Assembly: GCA_002071485.1 (NCBI GenBank)
Contig: MWFF01000061.1
Span: forward strand, 27,124-91,123
Length of the DNA: 64,000 bases
From: Verrucomicrobia bacterium ADurb.Bin006
Lineage (GTDB): Bacteria; Verrucomicrobiota; Verrucomicrobiia; Limisphaerales; J093
Direction of reading: 5' to 3'
Under the pieces are notes generated by a model, which searched no databases, was not told the origin of the DNA, and worked only from the letters and a program-made list of their open reading frames with translations. Both the position numbers and the translations under genes were made by a program. Of this stretch, positions 53,902 through 62,374 are shown piece after piece; within the stretch, counting starts at the first letter, position 1, and each line of letters opens with the position of its first letter.

Positions 53902-53950
53902 GTTATGTCTCTCTTTCTTTTAGTTGACTTTCGAGATTCCACCGCCGATT

Positions 53951-53975
53951 TTCAATTCAATTCAATTCAATTCAA
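53951..53975. repeat. TTCAA pentanucleotide tandem repeat (5 units)
   Basis: Five perfect TTCAA units, preceded by TTT and followed by ATC. On the minus strand they read TTGAA, upstream of the FKBP gene and just past the stop of the SUMF1-like gene. Each unit resembles a -35 hexamer (TTGAAT). Confidence 0.9.
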
Positions 53976-53985
53976 ATCACGCCGG

Positions 53986-56139
53986 TTACTCTTTCTCGAC
54001 GCCGCTGGTCCAGTACTTCTGGAGCTGGGCGGCGGAGGGCACTTCGAGGGGGCGAACGATGCGGAAACCGACGAATTGGGCGTCGGTGAGCCACCAGATG
54101 CTCTTGGGCAACTGCGGGTCGCGCATCTTCCAGTTTCTATCCGAAGCACGGCGGGCGGCGCTGCGAAGCCTGCTGGCCGAGTCGTCGAACGATCCGCCGC
54201 GCACGACGTGCGGATACGGCTTGGTTGCCTTGTTCCAGGGGTTGATGAGGGTGTCCTTAAGGCTCTCGTAACTGTCCTCGTACTGGTCCAGGCACCATTC
54301 GGCCACGTTGCCGTGGATGTCATGCAGGCCCCACGGATTGGGCTTTTTCCTGCCGATCTTGCCGTACTTGAAATCGCTGTTGTCCTCGAATACCCCATAC
54401 TCGCCCAGCTTGCCCTCGTCGTCTCCGAATGAGTAGGCCGTGCTGGTGCCGGCCCGGCAGGCGTATTCCCATTCGGCTTCGGTGGGCAGGCGGTAGAAGT
54501 GGCCGGTCTTGGCGCTGAGCCAGTGGCAATACTTGTTGGCGGCGTGCTGGGTCATCGAGATGGCCGGATAGCCCTCCTTGCCCATGCCGAAGCTCATTTC
54601 CATGTAGGGCTTCGACGGCCGCGTGACGGCATCCGAGACCGCATCCACCGATTCCTCGGTGGGCTGATCGCCTCGCAGCTTCTTCTCGTCGTCGGGGAAC
54701 ATGAACAGCTCGTACTCGTTCCAGCTCACTTCGAACCGCCCCATCCAGAAAGGCGCGATCGTCACCCGGCGCACCGGGCCTTCGTCCGGGTTGCGGCCAG
54801 CTTCCGAGTCGGGGCTCCCCATCGAGAATTCCCCGCCCGGAATGGGCACCATGACATAGCTGACCTGCGTGCCCGGGATCGTGTTGGTGTACAACTTCAT
54901 GTCGTTCGCGCTCCGGATGGCCTCTTTCTCGAGGATGGTGACGATTCTCTCGTGGATGTCCGGCACGGTCGCGTCGTCGTTGTCCTGCATCGACGCCAGT
55001 TTCACCAGCTCGCCCGCGGCGTAGGCTGCGCCCTCGGGCTTGAAAGCCCGCGCGTCCGTGGCGAACTTCATGTAGTCGGCGCCCGTAAACACCAGAAAAC
55101 TCTCATCGAGACCGACCGCCCCGAAAATCAGGTCGCCCGATGTCGCCGTGATCGATTGCACCGCCCCGGGGGCGCCCGCCGCGTCGAGGGCAAGCACCTC
55201 GGCCGATTCGCCTTTGCCGTAAACAGCCAGCAAGCCTGCGCCCTGGGCCTTGGGAACCGCCACAAGGAGCATGATCGGGCTGGCCAGTTCATATGTCTTG
55301 GCCTCGCCGACGCCGAGTTTGCCGCCCGCCTCGGTCAGAGGATGGAACTGGATGGATTTCTCGCCCTTCTTGTACGTGACCACGTCCGCCAAGGGCGCGC
55401 CGCGGAAGAACCCGACGACGTAGTCCGAGCCCTTGGGCAGTCCGCCCGCCTCCGCCACAATCACCTCGCTCCCGCTGGCGAAGTCCGAGACGCGGAACGC
55501 GTCGCTGTCCTCGCCGCTCCAAAGTCCCGTGACATAGAGCGGTCCGCCGCGTTTGAGCGCCAACCGGTTCGGGTGCACCCACGTCGCCTTGATCTCGGGC
55601 TGCGCATTCACGGCGAAGCTGCCGGCGTCATTCCGGAACAGGACAATCTTGTTGGGATCGTCATAGACCGAACTGACCGCGAGATCGTCGAGGGGCGTGT
55701 TGCCAGGGCCGCCGATGTCCACGGCCACCAGCGCGCCAGGGCCGAGAGACTCGAACTCGATCGCCACCGGTTTGCCTGGGGAACCAGGGTTTGCTGCCTC
55801 GACCACATGGACCAGATTGGCGTCGGCTGCCGTGAACGCGAGCGCATCCTTGTCCTCCGACACCAGCCTGCCCAGAGTCAGCCAGGTGGGGTCCTTGAGG
55901 CCGCTGACCCGGTAGTTTACCCAGTTGAAGAGCCCGTCTGCCGACTGGTACCCGACCCGGTACTTGCCGGTGGCGCGGTCGAAAATCACCACGTCCTGCC
56001 GACGATTGCCGTCCAGATCGCCGGTGCCAATCAACTCGTGGTCCGTCTCGTACACGAAGCCCCAGGCGATTCCAGCCCCCGCCACGCTCAAGGCCACCAC
56101 CCACGCCGCAGATCGTATCGTATGCGTCATTCGTTTCAT
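53986..56139 (-). CDS. exported FGE-sulfatase (SUMF1) domain protein with N-terminal repeat domain
   Basis: A 717-residue exported protein with a signal-type helix at about 9-28 ('AAWVVALSVAGAGIAWGF'). Residues 30-370 form beta-repeat units reminiscent of FG-GAP/VCBS propellers ('GTGDLDGNRRQDVVIFDRAT', 'PLDDLAVSSVYDDPNKIVLF'). The C-terminal FGE/SUMF1 domain (about 435-705) has 'MVPIPGGEFSMGSPDSEAGR', 'YRLPTEAEWEYACRAG', 'NPWGLHDIHGNVAEWCLDQY', 'VVRGGSFDDSASRLRSAARR' and 'FVGFRIVR'. The Cys pair used by true formylglycine-generating enzymes is not visible where expected, so a non-enzymatic or other oxidative role is more likely. ATG 56130 is an alternative start. Confidence 0.82.
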   Translation of the reverse strand: MKRMTHTIRSAAWVVALSVAGAGIAWGFVYETDHELIGTGDLDGNRRQDVVIFDRATGKYRVGYQSADGLFNWVNYRVSGLKDPTWLTLGRLVSEDKDALAFTAADANLVHVVEAANPGSPGKPVAIEFESLGPGALVAVDIGGPGNTPLDDLAVSSVYDDPNKIVLFRNDAGSFAVNAQPEIKATWVHPNRLALKRGGPLYVTGLWSGEDSDAFRVSDFASGSEVIVAEAGGLPKGSDYVVGFFRGAPLADVVTYKKGEKSIQFHPLTEAGGKLGVGEAKTYELASPIMLLVAVPKAQGAGLLAVYGKGESAEVLALDAAGAPGAVQSITATSGDLIFGAVGLDESFLVFTGADYMKFATDARAFKPEGAAYAAGELVKLASMQDNDDATVPDIHERIVTILEKEAIRSANDMKLYTNTIPGTQVSYVMVPIPGGEFSMGSPDSEAGRNPDEGPVRRVTIAPFWMGRFEVSWNEYELFMFPDDEKKLRGDQPTEESVDAVSDAVTRPSKPYMEMSFGMGKEGYPAISMTQHAANKYCHWLSAKTGHFYRLPTEAEWEYACRAGTSTAYSFGDDEGKLGEYGVFEDNSDFKYGKIGRKKPNPWGLHDIHGNVAEWCLDQYEDSYESLKDTLINPWNKATKPYPHVVRGGSFDDSASRLRSAARRASDRNWKMRDPQLPKSIWWLTDAQFVGFRIVRPLEVPSAAQLQKYWTSGVEKE

Positions 56140-56299
56140 CACGTTCGCAAAAAATGTCGCGTACTCTTTCCGCACGGACCGGTTTTGTCAATTGGGCGGA
56201 CCAGGATTCCGCGGGGCGGAGGGACGAGGCAAGAATCCGCGCCGATTCGTCCCGTGTTGCGAGACATCTGCGAAGCGGTGCCGAAGCGCACGCACTTCA

Positions 56300-56373
56300 C
56301 AGACTGCGCTCCTCCGCGCGCGGGCGGCCGAGGTCGAGAGGCGCGCCGGAGCGCCGGCTCGCAGCCGGCTTAA
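56300..56373. repeat. family-4 palindromic repeat, copy 2
   Basis: Inverse orientation to 8621-8695; contains arms GCCGGCT and AGCCGGC with a CGC loop, next to GCGCGCCGGAGC. It lies in the 307-bp gap between the SUMF1-like and ybjQ genes; nothing else was recognised there. Confidence 0.55.
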
Positions 56374-56446
56374 CACGCGCGCTGCGTGCATTGTTCCACG
56401 CACCCATCCCGGAATCTCGTGGCGTGAGCGATGCGAAGATTCCAGC

Positions 56447-56767
56447 CTACCGCAGCTTCACCGCCGTTCCGCTGGCCGTCACCATCAACATGCCGTTCTG
56501 CGCGCCCAGGACCTCGTAATCCAGATCTACTCCCAGCACCGCGTCCGCGCCGCGCGCGACGGCCACTTCTTCCATCTCGCGCAACGCCGTGGCCCGCGCA
56601 TCGGCCAGGACGCGCTCATACGACGCGGAGCGGCCGCCGACCAGATCTCGCACGCTGGCGAACACGTCGCGGAAGAGGTTGGCTCCGATGATCGCCTCCC
56701 CCGTCGCAATGCCGAGATACTCCTGGACGAGCCTGCCCTCGATCGTGTGAGTTGTGGTTGTGATCAT
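56447..56767 (-). CDS. ybjQ: YbjQ family protein (UPF0145)
   Basis: A 106-residue protein of the YbjQ/DUF74 heavy-metal-binding-like family, pentameric in known structures and of unknown function. Conserved parts: '[20 protein letters not shown]', '[19 protein letters not shown]', '[18 protein letters not shown]' and '[15 protein letters not shown]'. ATG 56767 is the family start. Stand-alone. Confidence 0.92.
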   Translation of the reverse strand: MITTTTHTIEGRLVQEYLGIATGEAIIGANLFRDVFASVRDLVGGRSASYERVLADARATALREMEEVAVARGADAVLGVDLDYEVLGAQNGMLMVTASGTAVKLR

Positions 56768-56853
56768 ACATGACCGATACCTCAGAGGCGGCGTGAAGCA
56801 ATTGAAAAGAAGCGCAGGCCCCCCCGAACAAGGTTGACACCAATATGGTCAGC

Positions 56854-57007
56854 GCCAATTCATGAATACGAAAAGGCTGGAGGGGGGACGGCTCGTCCCC
56901 CGCCATCGCGAGTGCACACGGTGTTTCTCGGCGACGGGGCCCTGCCTGCCCTGCCTGTCCGCAGGCAGGCGGCAGGCAGGCGTCGCCGCTCCACTTCATG
57001 AATTGGC
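56854..57007. repeat. family-3 inverted-repeat element with perfect 13-bp ends
   Basis: 154 bp bounded by GCCAATTCATGAA on the left and its exact reverse complement on the right. Inside are GGGGGGACGGCTCGTCCCCC (a near-perfect palindrome), GGCGACGGGGC, and a CCTG/CAGG tract (CCTGCCTGCCCTGCCTG and GCAGGCAGGCGGCAGGCAGG). No coding capacity. Copies are at 61911 (opposite orientation) and 22018. Confidence 0.75.
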
Positions 57008-57177
57008 TCTGTCCCGCGGATCGCGCGTCGCTCAGGGCGGTGTTCGGTGTACTGCCTTTAGGCGGCTCGTGGCCAAAACAAGAACCGCTGAGAAAAACCG
57101 GCTTCTGCTTGTGTCTCCCCCTCATTTCGGCCACTTTCACCCGCTTGTGAATCGAACCGCAAACCATTGATGTCGAT

Positions 57178-57214
57178 GCTAGCCCGCATGTTTCATGGAG
57201 TCGTGACCACCGCG
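57178..57214 (+). repeat. dispersed repeat family 5, copy before GH25 gene
   Basis: GCTAGCCCGCATGTTTCATG then GAGTCGTGACCACCGCG; best match is 2622-2657. It explains the open frame upstream of the GH25 start, which is therefore unlikely to be coding. Confidence 0.6.
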
Positions 57215-57427
57215 AAGGAGGAGACTACGGATTGTGGACTACTGCGGGCTGGAACGGAAGACCGCACCTGGCCAGACGATCCTGAGGAGGGCGACACTCT
57301 GTCGGGATGGAGCGGCTCACCGATCGATTGGCGCTTGTCTGCTGGAGTCGAGTCAGGCGCGGTTTTGCCATCTGGTCCGAATCCGGTTCAGCGCGCAGCC
57401 TGTGATCGATCCGGGCCAGGCGTCATC

Positions 57428-60088
57428 GTGCCAAACGCTCGAGCGGGAATCGCCGGAGCGATCCTTGCCGCGGCCGTGATCGTATCGGTGAGCACGGTTT
57501 CTCCCGCGGCGGCTCAAGAGCGGGTGTTGGGCGCGGACATTTCCTACTGGAACTGCGGAAGCTCCAGCACCGGGATTTCTCAGGCCAACTGGAATCTCGC
57601 CTTCACCGCCGGTCAGCGGCGGTTCGTTTTTATCCGGGCCACGCGCGGCGGCACCACCGGCGTAGACCAGCCGCAGGGCACCCCTGGTGGCGGCGCTTCG
57701 TCGACCCTCTCACGGCGGTACGACGATCCGCGGTTTGTGCAGAATATCACCCGCGCCACCGCCGCCGGGATGCTGGCCGGGCCGTACCACTTCGCCCGCC
57801 CGGACGTGGCGGGGAACACCGGTGCTGACGAGGCGGACCATTTCATCCAGATGGCGGGGGCGTGGATGCGGCCCGGGTATTTGATGCCGATCTGCGACCT
57901 CGAGGCGGGCGCGGGGGGCGACGCGCTGGCTCAGTTCGCCATCGATTTTTCCAACCGGATCAATGCGGTTCTGCGCATCCGACCGGGCATCTACATCAAC
58001 GGAAACTACTCGAGCATCCTCCAGGGGGCGACGGCGGCGCGTCGCGACTTGCTCGCCAAACCGGTCGCATATACCCCCAGCGTCACCGGCCCGGCCTTTC
58101 CCATGCTGTGGAACGCGCGCTATTCGGACAACGGCAACCCGAGCGCGATCCCGGTCCAGACGGGCAGCCCCAAGCACACCTACACAACGTACGCGGGGTA
58201 CTACGGTCCGTGGGACGACTACGGCAACGCCGATCCGTGGTCCTTCTGGCAGTACGCCAGCACAGTCTCGATTCCCGGCTTCGCCGCGGTCGATGGGACC
58301 GTGGATGGCAACGTCGCCCACGGCGACATCGAGGACGTCCGCAACTCTCTTGTTCCGGCGGTTTGGTGGAGCGACCGCAGCGGCGATTGGAGCGTGCTCA
58401 CCAACTGGAACAGCGGTCAACCGGTCACGGCGCCGGTCACGCCCCCCGACCAGGCGACGCCGTACGCCACCGGCCCGTTGCCCGTGCCGCGGCTGCCGGG
58501 CGCGCCGGGCAGCGGCCCGACCTCTGGCCAGCATGACACGGTCATCATCGAGCGGCCCGCAGCAAGCGTCACCGTCACCGTCTCCGCCGGAATCCACATC
58601 ATCCGCAAACTCTATCTGCGCGAGGCGCTCAATCTGACCGGCGGCTCGCTGACGATCAACTACAACCCGCATTACCGGGCCGATGATTCGCCGCACGTCC
58701 GGCACGCCGGACCCGTCTCAGCCCAGTTCTCCGGTCCGGTCTCGATCGGCGGCAACGCTCGCCTCGCCGTCCACACACTGCAGGTGGATGCGAGCCGCGT
58801 CTTGACGCTGGCCGGGGGCACTCTCGCCTTCGAGACCATTCGCCTGATGCCGCACGCGACGGCCCCGGCCAGAATTCTGGTGACCGGAAACGCGAGCGTG
58901 AACCCCTGGTCGGATGCCACCGCCGTCATCGCCAGGGGCGCCGGCGCCGGCACTTCCGGATACATCGACCTCGGCGGCGACATGCGCGAGATCGCCGTGG
59001 GAGACGGCTCGAGTGAAGTGGATCTCTCAATCGATGTTTCGCTCGCCAACGGCGGCCTGTCGAAGACGGGCCCAGGGACGCTGCGTCTTGCATCAGCCAG
59101 CACGTACGCCGGCGGGACCACGGTGTCGGGCGGCCGGTTGCTGGTGACCAACCCCGCCGGGTCGGGGACGGGCGTCGGAGGCGTGACCGTCGTGGGCGGC
59201 ACGCTCGGGGGCACGGGCGTCATCGCCGGCGCCGTCACCATCGATCGCGAAGGCACACTCGCTCCGGGCGTGTCCATTGGCACTCTCACCCTGCAAAGTC
59301 CCCCAGCACTGGGCGGCGTGCTGATGCTGGAAATCGATCGCAATGGCGGCGCGCCTGTGGCGGACAGGATCGTTCTGACCACCGGCACACTCGATTTCGG
59401 CGGGACGCTGGTGGTAACTAACGTGGGAGCGGTGCTGACAGGCGGCGAGATGTTTCGGCTCTTCGTCGCCCCGGCTTGCGCCGGCGCGTTTGCGGATTGG
59501 CGGCTGCCGCCACTGGGCGCGGGCCTGAACTGGTTCATGGGCGCGTTGGTCGCCGACGGGACGATCGCCGTGAACCGTGCGCCGGTTCCGGGCGATCTGC
59601 CGACGCTGACCAATGTGGCCCCGGCGCTGTTGGAGATTCCCTTGGCGCTGTTGACGGGGAGCGCCACCGACGCGGACGGGGATGCGCTTTTCGTTTCGGG
59701 TGTTGCATCCGCGAGCACCAACGGGATTCCCCTGGGAATCCACGGAGAGATCATCGTCTACGCGAATGACGCCAGCGTCGCCGACGAATTCAACTACACC
59801 CTCAGCGATGGCCGGGGCGGTTCGGCGACAGGTGTGGTCCGCATCGTGAATATCGGCGCGAAGCCGCCTGCGGTGTTCGTTGGCCCGCCCAGCGTCAGCG
59901 GCGGCGCCGTTCTGCTCCGGTTCTCGGCTTCGCCCGGGCGGACTTATGACCTCGAACGTTCGACGGACCTGGTCCACTGGCGAACGATCTGGACGGGCGT
60001 CGCGCCGGCCGGGGCTATGCTTGAATACACGGACGAGTTTCGCGACCTGCACGCCCCGCCCGCGGCCGCGTTCTATCGGGTGCGATAG
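57428..60088 (+). CDS. GH25 lysozyme-like protein with autotransporter-type beta repeats
   Basis: An exported 886-residue protein. From GTG 57428 a good signal peptide follows ('IAGAILAAAVIVSVSTVS', AxA at about 31). The GH25 muramidase fold (about 34-315) has 'VLGADISYWN' with the first acid, 'ICDLEAGAGG' with the catalytic Asp/Glu pair near 156-158, and 'PWSFWQYAST'. The middle (about 320-720) is beta-solenoid, including the PATR-type unit 'GGLSKTGPGTLRLASASTYA' followed by 'GGTTVSGGRLLV'. A cadherin-like 'SATDADGDALFVSGV' segment is at about 745-810. A C-terminal module ends 'AAFYRVR'. A beta-barrel autotransporter domain is absent. Starts further upstream would lack a leading signal and run through repeat family 5. 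Likely role: peptidoglycan cleavage or attack on other cells; host is Gram-negative. Confidence 0.78.
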   Translation: MPNARAGIAGAILAAAVIVSVSTVSPAAAQERVLGADISYWNCGSSSTGISQANWNLAFTAGQRRFVFIRATRGGTTGVDQPQGTPGGGASSTLSRRYDDPRFVQNITRATAAGMLAGPYHFARPDVAGNTGADEADHFIQMAGAWMRPGYLMPICDLEAGAGGDALAQFAIDFSNRINAVLRIRPGIYINGNYSSILQGATAARRDLLAKPVAYTPSVTGPAFPMLWNARYSDNGNPSAIPVQTGSPKHTYTTYAGYYGPWDDYGNADPWSFWQYASTVSIPGFAAVDGTVDGNVAHGDIEDVRNSLVPAVWWSDRSGDWSVLTNWNSGQPVTAPVTPPDQATPYATGPLPVPRLPGAPGSGPTSGQHDTVIIERPAASVTVTVSAGIHIIRKLYLREALNLTGGSLTINYNPHYRADDSPHVRHAGPVSAQFSGPVSIGGNARLAVHTLQVDASRVLTLAGGTLAFETIRLMPHATAPARILVTGNASVNPWSDATAVIARGAGAGTSGYIDLGGDMREIAVGDGSSEVDLSIDVSLANGGLSKTGPGTLRLASASTYAGGTTVSGGRLLVTNPAGSGTGVGGVTVVGGTLGGTGVIAGAVTIDREGTLAPGVSIGTLTLQSPPALGGVLMLEIDRNGGAPVADRIVLTTGTLDFGGTLVVTNVGAVLTGGEMFRLFVAPACAGAFADWRLPPLGAGLNWFMGALVADGTIAVNRAPVPGDLPTLTNVAPALLEIPLALLTGSATDADGDALFVSGVASASTNGIPLGIHGEIIVYANDASVADEFNYTLSDGRGGSATGVVRIVNIGAKPPAVFVGPPSVSGGAVLLRFSASPGRTYDLERSTDLVHWRTIWTGVAPAGAMLEYTDEFRDLHAPPAAAFYRVR

Positions 60089-60145
60089 GATTGGCCGCAA
60101 CTTGCGACTTGCCGTCGGCCGCTTCCTCGCATCAGAGTCTGCGCG

Positions 60146-61900
60146 ATGTTCACCTGCATGAGAGGCCGCCTCGTTGGCATGATCCTGGCCGCTTTCACGC
60201 TCACCGCAACCGCCCTTGCCGGTCCGGCCGACCAGCCATCTCCAGCGGCGCCTGCGATCGAGACCCCGACGCCGCGTCCCTATCCGGAGCGGCTCCGCTG
60301 GTGGGCCGAGGCGCGGTTCGGCATCTTTGTGCATTGGGGACCGGTCAGCCTCAAAGGCACCGAGATCAGTTGGTCGCGGGCCAACACGAACCCGAAGTGT
60401 CCCAACCGCGGGCCGATCCCGGCCGATGTCTATGACAACCTCTACAAGGAATTCAATCCGACCAACTTCGACGCGGGTCGGTGGATTGGCCAGGCCCGGG
60501 CCGCCGGCGCCGGGTACATCGTCCTGACCGCCAAGCACTGCGACGGTTTCCTGCTCTGGCACTCGAAGGCGAGCGACTACAATATTGGGTCCACACCCTT
60601 CCGCCGCGACGTGTGCGCCGAGTTGGCGAAGGCGGCCCGCGCGCAGGGGGTGCGCCTCGGCTGGTACTTCTCCCCGATGGACTGGCGGGACCCCGACTTC
60701 CGATCTGATCGCCAGGCCGCATTCCTGGACCGGATGCAGGCCGAGGTGCGCGAACTCCTGAGCGACTACGGGCGCATCGATCTTTTGTGGTTCGACTGGG
60801 ACGGGGGCGACCCGCTCTACGACCAGGCGCGCACCTACGGCCTTGTGCGGCAGCTCCAGCCCTCGATCATCATCAACAACCGTCTCGATCTGGGCCCGGG
60901 CAACAGCGACCGCCAGATTCTGTCGGTCCAGGCCGACTATTACACCCCCGAGCAGCATGTCGGCGCCTACGACGACCAGCGGCCCTGGGAATCGTGCATG
61001 ACGCTTTCGTCGCGCAACCAGTGGGCCTGGGGCGGACCGACCGACGGCGTGAAGCCGTTCGCCGCGTGCCTGGCCATGCTGATCGGATGCGCCGGCGGAG
61101 ACGGCAATCTATTGCTCAACGTCGGTCCCATGCCCAATGGCGAAATCCCTTCGGACCAGGCCGCGCGGCTCAAGGAATTGGGAGCGTGGCTGGCCCAGTA
61201 CGGCGAGAGCATCCGCGGGACGCGCGGCGGGCCTTTCAAGCCGGGCGGTTACGGCGCTTCGACGCGCAAGGCCAACACGATCTACCTCCACATTCGCGAG
61301 TGGGACGAAGAGAGCCTGCGGCTGCCGCCCATCGCCGCTCGGGTCGTCTCGAGCCGCGTTCTGACCGGCGGCACGGTGGCCGTCAAACAGACCGCCAACG
61401 GTCTTGACATCTCAGTGCCGGCAGGCGGCCGCCATCCGCTCGACACCATCGTGGCGCTCGAACTCGATGGCGACGCCTTGCGCCTCCCCGCTTTGGCCGT
61501 GCCTAGCCCTCGATCGCTGACCGCACGGGCCAAAGCAACCGCGTCGAATGTTTTTCAAGGACAGGCGGCGTACGGTCCGGACAAGGCCGTCGACGGGTCC
61601 GATGAGACCCGCTGGGCGACCGATGCGGGGGTCAAGTCCGCCTGGCTCGAAGTGGACCTCGGCCGGCCCCTGACCTTCCGCCGCGCGCTCGTCAAGCAGG
61701 CGTATCCGGAACTCGATCGGGTCCGGAAATTCGCGATCGAGTATTTCGATGGAGGCGAATGGAAAGCCTGCTACCGGGGTGAGGCACTCGGTGCCCGGCT
61801 CAATGCGCGGTTCGAGCCGGTCACGGCGCAACGCGTGCGCCTGAATCTCCTCGAGACCACCGACGGCCCGACCATCTTCGAGTTCGCGCTCTTCGAGTAG
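60146..61900 (+). CDS. alpha-L-fucosidase, GH29, with C-terminal F5/8 type C domain
   Basis: Exported retaining fucosidase, 584 residues. Signal peptide about 1-25 ('LVGMILAAFTLTATALA'). The GH29 barrel (about 45-365) has 'WWAEARFGIFVHWGPVSLKG', 'GYIVLTAKHCDGFLLWHSK', 'SDYNIGSTPFRRDVCAELAK', the nucleophile Asp217 in 'IDLLWFDWDGG' and 'NLLLNVGPMPNGEI'. A beta-sandwich follows, and a discoidin/F5-8 type C module at about 455-584 ('ASNVFQGQAAYGPDKAVDGS', 'WLEVDLGRPLTFRRALV'). ATG 60158 is an alternative start. It lies 57 bp after the GH25 gene. Confidence 0.92.
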   Translation: MFTCMRGRLVGMILAAFTLTATALAGPADQPSPAAPAIETPTPRPYPERLRWWAEARFGIFVHWGPVSLKGTEISWSRANTNPKCPNRGPIPADVYDNLYKEFNPTNFDAGRWIGQARAAGAGYIVLTAKHCDGFLLWHSKASDYNIGSTPFRRDVCAELAKAARAQGVRLGWYFSPMDWRDPDFRSDRQAAFLDRMQAEVRELLSDYGRIDLLWFDWDGGDPLYDQARTYGLVRQLQPSIIINNRLDLGPGNSDRQILSVQADYYTPEQHVGAYDDQRPWESCMTLSSRNQWAWGGPTDGVKPFAACLAMLIGCAGGDGNLLLNVGPMPNGEIPSDQAARLKELGAWLAQYGESIRGTRGGPFKPGGYGASTRKANTIYLHIREWDEESLRLPPIAARVVSSRVLTGGTVAVKQTANGLDISVPAGGRHPLDTIVALELDGDALRLPALAVPSPRSLTARAKATASNVFQGQAAYGPDKAVDGSDETRWATDAGVKSAWLEVDLGRPLTFRRALVKQAYPELDRVRKFAIEYFDGGEWKACYRGEALGARLNARFEPVTAQRVRLNLLETTDGPTIFEFALFE

Positions 61901-61910
61901 GCGTTCGAGG

Positions 61911-62090
61911 GCCAATTCATGAAGTGGAGCGGCAACGCCTGCCTGCCGCCTGCCTGCTGCCTGCCTGCCGGCAGGCAGGGCAGGGCTGGCAGGGCAGGCA
62001 GGGCCCCGTCGCCGACAAACGCCGTTTTCACTTGGCATGGCGGGGGACGAGCCGTCCCCACCCTCGACCTTTTCGACTTCATGCATTGGC
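61911..62090. repeat. family-3 inverted-repeat element, copy after fucosidase gene
   Basis: 180 bp; left end GCCAATTCATGAA, right end on the other strand GCCAATGCATGAA (12 of 13). Orientation is opposite to 56854-57007. The CCTG/CAGG tract is longer here, so the length difference between copies is mainly in this tract. It starts 11 bp after the GH29 stop. Confidence 0.75.
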
Positions 62091-62251
62091 GCTGGAGGCG
62101 CTCTTGCATTCGCCTCCGACGATTGACTCTTCGCTTGCGGGCCAGCATGATGACCCAGGCTTGAAGATCATCGGAGATTCGAACCGCCTGGACATGCGTT
62201 GTTTTTCGCCAAGAAGCGCATCGAAGCGCCGCAGGCGGCCCGCAGCGTTCA

Positions 62252-62364
62252 CACTTCCTCGGTCGGTCGAGTATCTTTGGGGATACACTCCCTCCCTCGG
62301 GCCTCGCATCTGGTCCGGTGGCGCTCCCGCCAAAACCGGAAGTAATTTTTGCACAGACCCTTAG
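62252..62364. repeat. family-1 element, truncated copy (right part)
   Basis: Matches the right 110 bp of the family-1 element in the minus-strand reading of 2655-2945: TCGGTCGGTCGAGTATCT through GGGGATACACTCCCTCCCTC to TTTTTGCACAGACCCTTAG. The other end is missing. It sits 10 bp before the ceramidase ATG, so the promoter of that gene lies in or upstream of it. Confidence 0.75.
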
Positions 62365-62374
62365 CCTGCGTACC

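Noticed and set aside
57167..57427. N-terminal extension of the GH25 protein from an ATG at 57167.
   Set aside because: The stretch lies over repeat family 5, lacks conserved sequence and would bury the signal peptide 87 residues inside.
61940..62010. The repeated GCCTGCCTGC blocks look like a possible CRISPR-type or minisatellite array.
   Set aside because: There are no unique spacers; the tract is part of the palindromic family-3 element and recurs at 56941 and 22045.
62318..62374. N-terminal extension of the ceramidase-like protein.
   Set aside because: The added residues are the translated end of the family-1 element; the ATG at 62375 begins a normal signal peptide.
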